From the NCBI GenBank assembly GCA_030042795.1, contig JASHYZ010000528.1, positions 1-6,639 of the forward strand: 6,639 nt of DNA, given 5' to 3'. This DNA comes from Terriglobia bacterium. GTDB lineage: Bacteria > Acidobacteriota > Terriglobia > UBA7540. The notes below the pieces were generated by a model. That model saw only the letters and a program-made list of their open reading frames with translations, made no database searches and was not told the origin of the DNA. Made by a program: the position numbers and the translations under genes. Below are positions 1 to 5,745 of this stretch, piece by piece. Position 1 is the first letter of the stretch. Each line of letters opens with the position of its first letter.

Positions 1-1006
1 AAGGCCCCACACGTTGAATGTCAAAGATCACCGCCGGAATCTCGGCGTAGTAGCCGAGGCCCACAAATTCGGCCATCAGGGAAATACCGGGGCCGGCGGT
101 GGAGGTCATGGCGCGCGCGCCCGCCCAACCCGCGCCCATCACCATGCCGATGGCGGCCAGCTCGTCTTCTGCCTGAACAATGGCGAACGTGGCCTTGCCG
201 GTTTCGGGGTCCATGCGGTAGCGCTTCATGTAAGTAATGAGCGTTTCGCAAAGCGAGGACGACGGCGTGATGGGATACCAGGTCACCACCGTAACGCCGG
301 CGAACATGCAGCCCAGGGCCGCCGCGGCGTTGCCCTCAATCAGGACCTTGCCCTCGTTGGCGTTCATCCGCTGCACGCGGAAACGATCTTTCTTCTCCAG
401 ATTCTTTTCGGCGAATTCGTATCCCGCCAGCACCGCCTTGAAGTTCAAGTCGGCGGCCTTCACCTTCTTCTTAAATTGCTTGCGCAAGGCTTTCTCGATT
501 TCACCCATCTCGATGTCGAGCAGGCGCGCGACGGTGCCCACGTAAATCATGTTGCGGACAAGCTTCCTGAGCTTGGCGTCAGGGCAAACAGGCGCCACCA
601 GCTTGTCAAAGGGTACAGGGTAGAAAAGGAGGTCGTCTCGAAAGCGCTTCAGGTCAAGCTTCTCGTCGTAGAGGCAAGCTGCGCCGGATTCGAGCCCACG
701 AACGTCCTCCTCAGCGGTCTCAGGATTCATAGCCACCAGGAAGTCGATCTCTTTGCGGCGCGCAATCCAACCGTGCTTCGAAGCTCGAATCGTGAACCAG
801 GTGGGCAGGCCTTCAATGTTGGAGGGAAAAAGGTTCTTACCCGATACGGGAATTCCCATCTGAAACAACGCCCTCAGCAGCACCATGTTTGAGCTCTGGC
901 TGCCGGAGCCGTTAACGGTGGCCACCTGAATGCTCAGGTCGTTCACCACCGTGTCGCGCCCCTCGGAGATTTCAACTTCCGTGAGCGCCAAATGCGTGGT
1001 CGCCAT
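1..1006 (-). CDS. korA: 2-oxoacid:ferredoxin oxidoreductase alpha subunit, fused gamma-alpha form (partial, 3' end missing)
   Basis: An open frame starts at ATG 1006 and runs 335 codons without a stop to the window edge, so the C-terminal part is missing. Residues about 25-200 resemble the gamma domain of pyruvate/2-oxoacid ferredoxin oxidoreductases (NGSGSQSSN, then SGKNLFPSNIEGLPTW). From about residue 222 the alpha-subunit pyrimidine-binding domain begins, with GNAAAALG, the YPITPSS motif (244-250) and TSTAGPGISLM (301-311). Enzymes of this family oxidatively decarboxylate 2-oxoacids to acyl-CoA using thiamine diphosphate and reduce ferredoxin, in the cytoplasm. The fused gamma-alpha layout is typical of KorA-type 2-oxoglutarate enzymes, but the substrate cannot be read from this fragment. 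GAGAGG lies 8 nt before the ATG and supports this start. The thiamine-binding beta subunit would be expected immediately downstream, outside the window. The gene appears to have its own promoter and leader. Confidence 0.92.
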   Translation of the reverse strand, partial: MATTHLALTEVEISEGRDTVVNDLSIQVATVNGSGSQSSNMVLLRALFQMGIPVSGKNLFPSNIEGLPTWFTIRASKHGWIARRKEIDFLVAMNPETAEEDVRGLESGAACLYDEKLDLKRFRDDLLFYPVPFDKLVAPVCPDAKLRKLVRNMIYVGTVARLLDIEMGEIEKALRKQFKKKVKAADLNFKAVLAGYEFAEKNLEKKDRFRVQRMNANEGKVLIEGNAAAALGCMFAGVTVVTWYPITPSSSLCETLITYMKRYRMDPETGKATFAIVQAEDELAAIGMVMGAGWAGARAMTSTAGPGISLMAEFVGLGYYAEIPAVIFDIQRVGP

Positions 1007-1150
1007 GAATAGGCCCTCTCATCTTATTATGTGGAAGCGGACGCCCGCCGTGGCGTTTGACTCGCGGTAACCAACAAAGGCCTGCCGGATTACGGCCGCT
1101 CCGCTGAGAGCCGAAGGACTAGCCATTCGGGAAGGACCTTCGCTTCCGTT
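1007..1150 (-). promoter_or_regulatory. Possible structured 5' leader of the korA-like gene
   Basis: Between the predicted transcription start (about 1149) and the ATG, several stems can be drawn on the minus-strand RNA. An outer 7-bp stem pairs GGAAGCG (1147-1141) with CGCTTCC (1039-1033). Inside it are CCGAA/TTCGG (1130-1126 with 1115-1111), GCTC/GAGC (1111-1108 with 1101-1098), GCCG/CGGC (1096-1093 with 1087-1084) and ACGCC/GGCGT (1056-1052 with 1045-1041). The Shine-Dalgarno sequence lies outside the outer stem in an AT-rich stretch. I recognise no known riboswitch consensus. Stems this short also occur by chance in GC-rich DNA, so a regulatory role is inference. Confidence 0.3.
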
Positions 1151-1155
1151 CAAGA

Positions 1156-1164
1156 ATTATAACA
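1156..1164 (-). promoter_or_regulatory. Extended -10 promoter for the korA-like gene
   Basis: The minus strand reads TGTTATAAT from 1164 to 1156, a perfect TATAAT with the TG of an extended -10 element. No good -35 box is found 16-18 nt upstream, which is common for extended -10 promoters. Initiation would fall near 1149 and leave a leader of about 140 nt before the ATG at 1006. It is well placed for a gene that follows a 409-bp gene-free gap. Confidence 0.5.
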
Positions 1165-1199
1165 GAGATTGCGCCAAGTTTGCGTGAGCAGACGTCCTC

Positions 1200-1339
1200 A
1201 ACCCACGGCTAAGAAGCTGTGAAGAAACGCGACAAACTCTCACGTCAAGACGCAGAGCGAGCGTGGTAAACAAAGAACTTCTTCCTTGCGCCTTGGCGTG
1301 AGACCTTGCATTCTTTCACATCTTCTAACGCCGTGGGTT
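1200..1339. repeat. Imperfect 140-bp palindrome, REP/MITE-like intergenic element
   Basis: The ends are exact inverted copies: AACCCACGGC at 1200-1209 and GCCGTGGGTT at 1330-1339. The arms continue with near matches (left TAAGAAGCTGTGAA, right TTCACATCTTCTAA). A second block pairs 1238-1254 (TCTCACGTCAAGACGCA) with 1287-1303 (TGCGCCTTGGCGTGAGA), with two mismatched positions. About 32 nt (1255-1286) form the central loop. No gene lies inside and no target-site duplication is evident. The motifs look like dispersed extragenic palindromes of soil bacteria, but copy number in the genome cannot be judged from one window. Confidence 0.6.
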
Positions 1340-1344
1340 ATGGC

Positions 1345-1357
1345 GCTCCTACGGAGC
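1345..1357. repeat. Small perfect hairpin next to the palindrome
   Basis: GCTCC-TAC-GGAGC forms a 5-bp stem with a 3-nt loop, 5 nt from the end of the large palindrome. A third weak pair, TGCCA (1362-1366) with TGGCA (1377-1381), follows. The cluster of inverted repeats suggests a composite repetitive element. No T-run follows on the minus strand, so a simple intrinsic terminator is unlikely. Confidence 0.4.
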
Positions 1358-1386
1358 TCGATGCCAGCCTTACTTATGGCACGAAC

Positions 1387-1399
1387 TTCCGTTACGGAA
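1387..1399 (-). terminator. Weak stem-loop just after the holin-like gene
   Basis: TTCCG-TTA-CGGAA is a perfect 5-bp inverted repeat with a 3-nt loop, 16 nt beyond the stop codon of the holin-like gene. It is short, only partly GC, and has no T-tract on the minus strand, so it is at best a weak or Rho-assisted stop. Confidence 0.2.
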
Positions 1400-1415
1400 A
1401 ACTGGTTTAACCGTC

Positions 1416-1757
1416 TTAATCCTTCGAAACGGCTCGCATGACGAGGTGCAGGAGGCTAAGTACCACTGACCCCCAGAATGCGGCCGCGAACCCACTCACC
1501 GCAAAGCCCGGCACGAAGACTGATGAGAATTCCAGCATAAGCGCATTAACCACCAGAAGAAACAGCCCGAAGGTGAGAATGATAAACGGCAGCGAGATGA
1601 TTTTCAGGATGAGGCCCAGTGTCCCGTTCACGAGCCCAATCACGACCGCCGCCAGCAGCGCTGATCCCAGGCCTCGGATGTGAAAACCCGGAACAATCTG
1701 GGCCACGATCAGCAGCGCAACAGCGCTCAGGAACCAATGCACCAGAAGCCGGGTCAC
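1416..1757 (-). CDS. Phage-holin-4_2 family (PF04020) small four-helix membrane protein
   Basis: This is a strongly hydrophobic protein of 113 residues from the chosen GTG at 1757. Helix 1 spans about 5-22, followed by VPGFHI. Helices 2 and 3 cover about 30-75, with GLVNGTLG, SLPFIILTFGLFLLVVNALML and the family signature of two VPGF turns. Helix 4 lies at about 87-105. This matches the family often annotated as phage holin or mycobacterial four-TM holin; chromosomal members are common, and lysis activity is not established for most. The frame is open back to TTG 1841, which would add 28 Pro/Ala-rich residues with no Shine-Dalgarno before it. GTG 1757 has AGAGG 4 nt upstream and puts the start right at helix 1, as in relatives. 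It follows the AI-2E-type gene closely on the same strand, so the two membrane genes may share a transcript. No phage genes are nearby. Confidence 0.85.
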   Translation of the reverse strand: MTRLLVHWFLSAVALLIVAQIVPGFHIRGLGSALLAAVVIGLVNGTLGLILKIISLPFIILTFGLFLLVVNALMLEFSSVFVPGFAVSGFAAAFWGSVVLSLLHLVMRAVSKD

Positions 1758-1861
1758 AATACCTCTGTCTCTGAGATGCTGAATGAGCCCCGCCGGCGGC
1801 GCGAATTGGAAACCTAGGGCAGGCGGCGTGGCACTCCTCAATTAATGTTGAAGATTTTGCA

Positions 1862-3031
1862 TCATGGTCCCGCCCCTTCGCCCGGCGTGACTTGGCCGCT
1901 TACCGCCTGAAGTTGCCAGGCGCGGGTTTCTTCGCGCAGCATCCCGAGCAGAGCTGAGGCAATCGACAGCACCAGCGGCCCCAGCACTATTCCTAGAATG
2001 CCGAACTCTTTGATGCCGCCCACCAAGGCGAAAAATACAAGCAGCGTGTTCATTTTCACTCGTCCGCCGACGATATAAAGGCGGAGTACGTGGTCCGCCA
2101 GGCTTACAAAACCGCCTCCCCACGCCAACAGGATGAGGCATTTCACCCAATGTCCGCCTGCCAACAGGATGAGCGCGGCCGGAACCCACACCAGAGCCGC
2201 ACCCACCACGGGAACCATCGAGCAGATGGCCGTGATCACGCCCCAAAGGATGGGCGAGCTCATCCCCAGAGCCCAGAGGGCGGCTCCCACAAGAAATCCC
2301 TGCGCCACCGCCACCGCCAGAACGCCGTAGACATTGGCAACCACGGTTTCGCTGATCCGGTTGAACAGCTTCTCAACGCGCGGCGGGTCAAGCGGCAGTG
2401 CGGCGGCCGCCGCCAGACGAATCCGGCGCCCTTCGCGAAACAAGAAGAACAGCGTGAAGAAGCTCACCCCGGCATCAAAGAAAAAGGTTCCCAGGTTCCG
2501 CACGGCATCCCCGGCCGACCGCACCAGCCAGGAACTGAGCTGCTCCAGCCTGCCGCTGATTCCGGTCATTGGATCGAAACCGGAAAGGTCCACATAGCGG
2601 CTGACGGCCGCAACCGGCCTCCGGAGTTCCCCGGCAAGGTAGGGCTGCCAGCCCCCTCCGGCCGCACTCTTCTTGCTCAATGACACATAGACCGCGCTCA
2701 AATCGCGAGTCACCGCGCTGCCCAGGGCGAATGTAGGAATCACCACCATCAAGACCACAGCCAGCGTGGACGCGAGCGCGGCCAGATTGGGGCGCCGCAG
2801 CCGGCGCCAGATCCGGTTGTGCAAAGGATAAAAGACGATGGCCAACACCGCGGCAAACAGGATCGGCTGCACGAACGGCCTTGCCATAAGGTAGCAAACG
2901 TATAGGGCCGCCGCCGCCGCCGCCGCCAGAAACGCCACCGTCATGCGACGTCCTGATACCTCGTTTCGCGGGGCCACTCTTGGAGTCACGGTCGTCTGGT
3001 TGTTCGATGGGTTCATACGTCCCAGCGGCAT
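1862..3031 (-). CDS. AI-2E family (PF01594) transporter-like membrane protein
   Basis: The 389-residue product has the length and profile of the AI-2E transporter/PerM family. A short polar N-terminus (1-28) precedes hydrophobic segments at about 30-47, 50-68 and 85-105. A mostly soluble region follows (about 108-180). Then comes a cluster of helices that starts near FFFDAGVSFFTLFFLF (about 185-200) and includes the conserved stretch from SSPILWGVITAICSMVPVVGAALVWVP and the terminal GILGIVLGPLVLSIASALLGML. Family members export small molecules or ions; AI-2 transport is shown for only a few, so the substrate is unknown. TM1 carries a seven-alanine run encoded by a GCC-type repeat. The start is uncertain. 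ATG 3031 has GGAGGGG 15 nt upstream, which is far; an in-frame ATG at 3016 has only a weak GGGA close by. A TATACT box at 3070-3065 suggests a separate promoter. Confidence 0.9.
   Translation of the reverse strand: MPLGRMNPSNNQTTVTPRVAPRNEVSGRRMTVAFLAAAAAAALYVCYLMARPFVQPILFAAVLAIVFYPLHNRIWRRLRRPNLAALASTLAVVLMVVIPTFALGSAVTRDLSAVYVSLSKKSAAGGGWQPYLAGELRRPVAAVSRYVDLSGFDPMTGISGRLEQLSSWLVRSAGDAVRNLGTFFFDAGVSFFTLFFLFREGRRIRLAAAAALPLDPPRVEKLFNRISETVVANVYGVLAVAVAQGFLVGAALWALGMSSPILWGVITAICSMVPVVGAALVWVPAALILLAGGHWVKCLILLAWGGGFVSLADHVLRLYIVGGRVKMNTLLVFFALVGGIKEFGILGIVLGPLVLSIASALLGMLREETRAWQLQAVSGQVTPGEGAGP
2907..2927. repeat. Seven-unit GCC trinucleotide tract inside the AI-2E-type gene
   Basis: Seven exact GCC units (GGC on the minus strand) are read as GCG/GCC codons and encode seven consecutive alanines in the first membrane helix. 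Length changes here would keep the reading frame and only lengthen or shorten the helix. It is simple low-complexity DNA in a GC-rich gene. Confidence 0.75.
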
Positions 3032-3064
3032 AACGGGCTGGGTTCACCCCTCCAATCGTTTGGC

Positions 3065-3070
3065 AGTATA
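3065..3070 (-). promoter_or_regulatory. Candidate -10 box for the AI-2E-type gene
   Basis: The minus strand reads TATACT from 3070 to 3065, 33 nt before ATG 3031, in the 237-bp gap after parB. No convincing -35 hexamer is found 16-18 nt upstream (CAACTG or TCAACT at best). Position is the main support. Confidence 0.3.
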
Positions 3071-3164
3071 CCGCAGACGCGTAGGCTCAGTTGAGCACGT
3101 ACACCAGCAGGATTCGGTCAGGATGGCAGACTGGTGAAACTTGGGTACGAGGTGCTGATGAGAC

Positions 3165-3191
3165 ACGAGGACCAAGTAATGGCCTTCGTGG
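3165..3191 (-). terminator. Stem-loop downstream of parB
   Basis: CACGAGGACCA (3165-3175) pairs with TGGCCTTCGTG (3181-3191) around a 5-nt loop, with one G-T wobble and one A-C mismatch. It lies about 80 nt past the parB stop in the gap before the AI-2E-type gene. There is no T-tract on either side, so it is not a classical intrinsic terminator. It could protect an mRNA end or be fortuitous. Apart from this and the -10 box, I see nothing in the 3032-3268 gap. Confidence 0.3.
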
Positions 3192-3268
3192 ATTCCCCCC
3201 TTGTACAGGAATGACGATAGAGCGACAACCGTGGGCAGCGCATGCCACTAAAACTTGCAACGCGGCAG

Positions 3269-4087
3269 CTATTCTGCTTCGAGGCTGGCAATAATCCGAC
3301 GCAGGGCTTCGATCACACGTTCGCGCTCGGCGTGCTTGCTGCGAAATTTCAGGATGAGGCTGAAGTCTTTTTCGGGCGCCACGAAGCGGAACACCGCTTT
3401 CTGGGACCTGCCGGTGCGGCGCTCAGCGCGCGCCTGTTCGCGATTGAGTTGTCCGGCGGCGAAGCGGCGCGCCACGTCGCGCATGCGAGACTCGGTAGGC
3501 TGCCGCGCAACCTGAAGGAGCTGAGATTTCGAGAAAACGCCGTGTTCGATGCAGAGCGCCTTGATGCCATCGGGGATGGATCGCAACGTCAGCGTTTCGG
3601 TCACCGAGGAGCGTCCTTTGCCGAGGTGCTTGCCGATCTCCTCGTGCGTCAGGCCGAACTGATCGGCCAGCGCCTGCATGCCATCTGCCTCTTCGAACGG
3701 AGTCAAATCCTTGCGCTGCAGATTCTCAATGAGCGCGATTTCGAGGGTCTCTTCGTCGCCGACGTCCTTCTCGATGCATGGGACTTCCGTGAGCCCCGCC
3801 GCGCGCGCGGCGTGGAACCGCCTCTCGCCCGAGATGATCAGAAATCGGCCACTCTCCCTCAAAGGACGCACGAGGAGCGGCTCCAGAACGCCCTTGCTGC
3901 GCACCGACTCCGTCAGCTCGCGGAGATCTCCGCGGTCCTTGCGGGGCTGCGTGGCATTGGGCTCCACCAGATCGATGGCGATCATGCGTCCGATGGCCGC
4001 GCCGCTGCGCGCCGAGATTTCTTCCACGTAGTGGGCGTCATGCCGCATCTTCACTACCAACGGCAGACCGCTTCGTTTAAGCGACAC
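3269..4087 (-). CDS. parB: Chromosome-partitioning protein ParB (Spo0J family)
   Basis: The product is 272 residues from GTG 4087. The N-terminal ParB/Srx domain spans about 34-105, with IEPN-like LVEPNATQPR (40-49), the GVLEPLLVRP strand (66-75) and the GERR nucleotide-binding motif (87-90). ENLQRKDLTPFEEADG (121-136) and a helix-turn-helix (LTHEEIGKHLGKGRSSVTETL, about 146-166) form the parS-binding core. A C-terminal helix (RERVIEALRRIIASLEAE) fits the dimerisation segment. ParB proteins bind parS, hydrolyse CTP to slide and spread on DNA, and stimulate ParA. The frame is open back to 4186, but GTG 4087 is chosen because AGGAGGT lies 8 nt upstream and because residues before it would lie wholly within parA. 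The gene overlaps the parA end by 11 nt, indicating translational coupling. GERRFHAAR is slightly unlike the usual GERRxRA, but it is conservative. No parS is seen in this window. Confidence 0.95.
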   Translation of the reverse strand: MSLKRSGLPLVVKMRHDAHYVEEISARSGAAIGRMIAIDLVEPNATQPRKDRGDLRELTESVRSKGVLEPLLVRPLRESGRFLIISGERRFHAARAAGLTEVPCIEKDVGDEETLEIALIENLQRKDLTPFEEADGMQALADQFGLTHEEIGKHLGKGRSSVTETLTLRSIPDGIKALCIEHGVFSKSQLLQVARQPTESRMRDVARRFAAGQLNREQARAERRTGRSQKAVFRFVAPEKDFSLILKFRSKHAERERVIEALRRIIASLEAE

Positions 4088-4838
4088 GTTGCAGAACCTC
4101 CTGCGCCAGACGTTCGTAATCAACGGCGCCGGGCGAGCCAGGAGCAAAGCTGAAGATGGTCTCCTTGTATGCCGGACTCTCTTCAAGCCGAACGTTCTTC
4201 CCGATCACCGTCTTGAAAACCTTGTCCCCGAATACCTGATGGATCTGCTTCTGGATGTCTCGCGCCAGATTGGTGCGACGGTCAAACAAGGTGAGGACCA
4301 CGCCCAGAAGCTCCAGCTCGGGGTTGGGGCGCGCGCGAATGCGCCCCAGCGTATCCAGCAGATCGTCCGTGCCCTCCATGGCGTAATACGCGGCCTGGAT
4401 GGGTACGAGGAGGTGCGAGGCCGCCACCAGCGCATTGACCGTAAGAATGCCAAGGGCGGGAGGGCAATCAATCAGCACGAAATCGAAGTCCTGGCGGCAG
4501 GAGGCCAGTGCGTCTTTTAGCCGAAAGGGCGCGTCAAACTGCCCCGCTAGCAGAGCCTCGAGTTTCGCCAGCGCCAGCTTCGCGGGAGCGATGCTCAGCA
4601 GCGCGGACGGCGTCGGTTTCACAACTTGGCCGAGGGTGGTTTGATGGTCCGCCAGCACTTCGTAGATCGAACTCGTGATGTCAGCAGGATCGAAGAAGGT
4701 TAGGGTGGAGTTGGCTTGGGGGTCGAGGTCAACCAGCAGCGTGCGTTTCTTTTTCAGAGCGAGCGCGGCCCCAAGATTGATGGCCGTGGTGGTCTTGCCT
4801 ACCCCGCCCTTCTGGTTAGCGATCGCGATAACCGGCAC
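4077..4838 (-). CDS. parA: Chromosome-partitioning ATPase ParA (Soj family)
   Basis: From GTG 4838 this gives 253 residues, the normal size of chromosomal ParA/Soj. It has the deviant Walker A motif KGGVGKTT (10-17), the A' motif LLVDLDPQANST (34-45) and Walker B FVLIDCPPALG (120-130), the hallmarks of the MinD/ParA P-loop ATPases. The ATP-bound dimer binds DNA non-specifically and moves ParB-parS complexes. A longer start at GTG 4859 adds seven residues (MAGRSEQ), but it has no clear Shine-Dalgarno and directly abuts a 7-bp hairpin. GTG 4838 has GGAG 7 nt upstream and begins just before the VIAIANQKGG strand, as most relatives do, so it is preferred. It follows the DUF151 gene by 42-63 nt and overlaps parB by 11 nt, so the pair is a standard parAB operon embedded in a longer cluster. 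Confidence 0.96.
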   Translation of the reverse strand: MPVIAIANQKGGVGKTTTAINLGAALALKKKRTLLVDLDPQANSTLTFFDPADITSSIYEVLADHQTTLGQVVKPTPSALLSIAPAKLALAKLEALLAGQFDAPFRLKDALASCRQDFDFVLIDCPPALGILTVNALVAASHLLVPIQAAYYAMEGTDDLLDTLGRIRARPNPELELLGVVLTLFDRRTNLARDIQKQIHQVFGDKVFKTVIGKNVRLEESPAYKETIFSFAPGSPGAVDYERLAQEVLQRVA

Positions 4839-4859
4839 CTGTTCGCTCCGTCCGGCCAC

Positions 4860-4881
4860 GGTCCCGGTGTCTTGCGGGACC
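4860..4881 (-). promoter_or_regulatory. Hairpin between the DUF151 gene and parA
   Basis: GGTCCCG and CGGGACC form a perfect 7-bp stem with an 8-nt loop, in the gap between the nuclease stop (4902) and parA. On the minus-strand RNA its 3' arm ends at the base next to GTG 4859. There is no T-tract. It could stabilise or separate mRNA segments, or shield the upstream GTG and leave GTG 4838 as the working parA start. Confidence 0.45.
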
Positions 4882-4901
4882 GGGGCGCATCCCGCCAGAA
4901 G

Positions 4902-5387
4902 TCACATCTTGTAGCGGCCCATGTCCTCGTCCCCCAGGTTCTCCAGCCACCTGCGCAGTTCCTCACTCTGGAACTTGTCAGCGGTCGAGCCGGCCACCTT
5001 GGAGTTTTTCAAGACTTCGTCTTCAACGTAAATCGGGCAGTCGACACGCAACGCCAGAGCGAGGGCGTCACTGGGCCGGGCGTCGACGGAGATCACCTGG
5101 CCCTCGCGCTCGAGCCAGATTACCGCAAAAAAGGTGTCATCTTTGAGTTCGCTCACCACGACTTTACGCACAAGCGCTTCGAGACCGGTCAGCAGATTCT
5201 TGATGAGGTCGTGTGTCATGGGACGCGGCGTGGCCACCTTTTCGATTTCGAGAGCGATGGCGTTAGCCTCATAAATGCCCACCCAGATAGGCAGCACGGC
5301 GGGGCCGCTTGCATCCTTTAGGATCACGATAGGCATGTTGGTGGCAGGATCCATCATCAATCCCCGGATTTTCATTTCAACTTCCAT
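4902..5387 (-). CDS. Bifunctional nuclease family protein (DUF151, PF02577)
   Basis: The 161-residue protein matches the DNase/RNase DUF151 family in length and motifs. It has MKIRGLMMDPATNMPIVILKD (5-25), the VLPIWVGIYEANAIALEIEK block (31-50), RPMTHDLIKNLL (55-66), and the highly conserved ISVDARPSDALALALR (99-114) followed by PIYVEDEVL. Plant and some bacterial members have reported nuclease activity, but the physiological substrate in bacteria is unclear. ATG 5387 is used; only a G-rich stretch lies 4-9 nt upstream. A second in-frame ATG at codon 5 is possible, since GGAAG precedes it within the first codons. The start overlaps the end of the upstream coiled-coil gene by 11 nt and the stop is 42 nt from the longest parA start, so it sits inside the same cluster. 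The last residues (GDEDMGRYKM) are a short acidic then basic tail of no known role. Confidence 0.93.
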   Translation of the reverse strand: MEVEMKIRGLMMDPATNMPIVILKDASGPAVLPIWVGIYEANAIALEIEKVATPRPMTHDLIKNLLTGLEALVRKVVVSELKDDTFFAVIWLEREGQVISVDARPSDALALALRVDCPIYVEDEVLKNSKVAGSTADKFQSEELRRWLENLGDEDMGRYKM

Positions 5388-5739
5388 ACAAGCCCCCGAT
5401 TATCTGCCGTCGCACCCTCCAACTCAAGCCGTTCATCCCCCACATTGTGGCCGCCTTCGGTCGCCGTGTCCGTTGCTGGAGCGGCCTTTTAGTAAAGGTA
5501 TCAAAGCGATCGAGAAACGATCTGAATTCCCGTTCTTGAGCATCCAGACGCTTGTCTAGCCCGTCCAAGCGAGCCTGATGCAGTTCGATTTGCGCTGAGC
5601 CAGCTTTTGTGAAAGCGTTAATAAGTCGCTCGGCTACTTCCTGCCTCTTTCGCAACTCTTCCATGCCGGCGTCGAAGTTCGCCTTGAAGGCCGACAAACT
5701 GGCGTCAAACCTGGCCTGCTGCTCAAAAAGAAAGGTCAT
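5377..5739 (-). CDS. Small coiled-coil hypothetical protein
   Basis: I do not recognise a named family. The 120-residue product is rich in Gln, Glu, Arg, Lys, Phe and Leu and lacks Cys. Residues about 5-85 form an almost continuous predicted helix with heptad-like spacing (FEQQARFDASLSAF, GMEELRKRQEVAERL, LDGLDKRLDAQEREFRSFLDRFDTF). There is no signal peptide or membrane segment, so it is probably a cytoplasmic oligomeric protein. ATG 5739 lies 6 nt after the miaB stop and has only a weak GGA far upstream, so coupled re-initiation is likely. The end overlaps the DUF151 gene by 11 nt. After about residue 84 the sequence turns Arg-, Trp- and Gly-rich and loses helical pattern. A +1 frame in the same place gives GRSSNGHGDRRRPQCGG and stops at 5433, so a frameshift is possible. 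Small coiled-coil proteins of this sort are frequent in Acidobacteriota, as I recall. Confidence 0.65.
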   Translation of the reverse strand: MTFLFEQQARFDASLSAFKANFDAGMEELRKRQEVAERLINAFTKAGSAQIELHQARLDGLDKRLDAQEREFRSFLDRFDTFTKRPLQQRTRRPKAATMWGMNGLSWRVRRQIIGGLYGS

Positions 5740-5745
5740 GGTTTT

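Noticed and set aside
14..892. Long plus-strand open frame (292 codons)
   Set aside because: It is antisense to the clear korA-like coding frame, has His/Gly/Arg-rich low-complexity protein with no recognisable domain, and is explained by the codon bias of the real gene.
1085..1140. CTGAGAG on the plus strand near the korA leader, recalling a thiamine-pyrophosphate riboswitch
   Set aside because: It is on the wrong strand for korA and the second conserved element (CCTGAT-type) is missing.
1416..1757. Holin-like gene as evidence for a prophage
   Set aside because: No other phage gene is present, the neighbours are chromosomal housekeeping genes, and PF04020 proteins are widespread in bacterial chromosomes.
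1842..2246. Minus-strand 134-codon frame at the end of the AI-2E gene
   Set aside because: It is a shadow of the transporter frame, with Arg/Gly/His-rich composition. The short ATGATGCAA frame at its end is only seven codons and has no clear role.
2475..3047. Minus-strand frame overlapping the AI-2E gene, with GGAGG just before its GTG
   Set aside because: The product has poly-Gly and Arg-rich shadow composition, while the other frame gives a coherent multi-helix membrane protein.
3134..3141. GGTGAAAC resembling half of a parS site near parAB
   Set aside because: The other half of the 16-bp parS palindrome (TGTTTCAC) is absent, and no full or near-full parS was seen in the window.
3242..4153. 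Long plus-strand open frame (303 codons) opposite parB
   Set aside because: The minus strand encodes an unmistakable ParB here; the plus-strand protein shows no domain and is a shadow.
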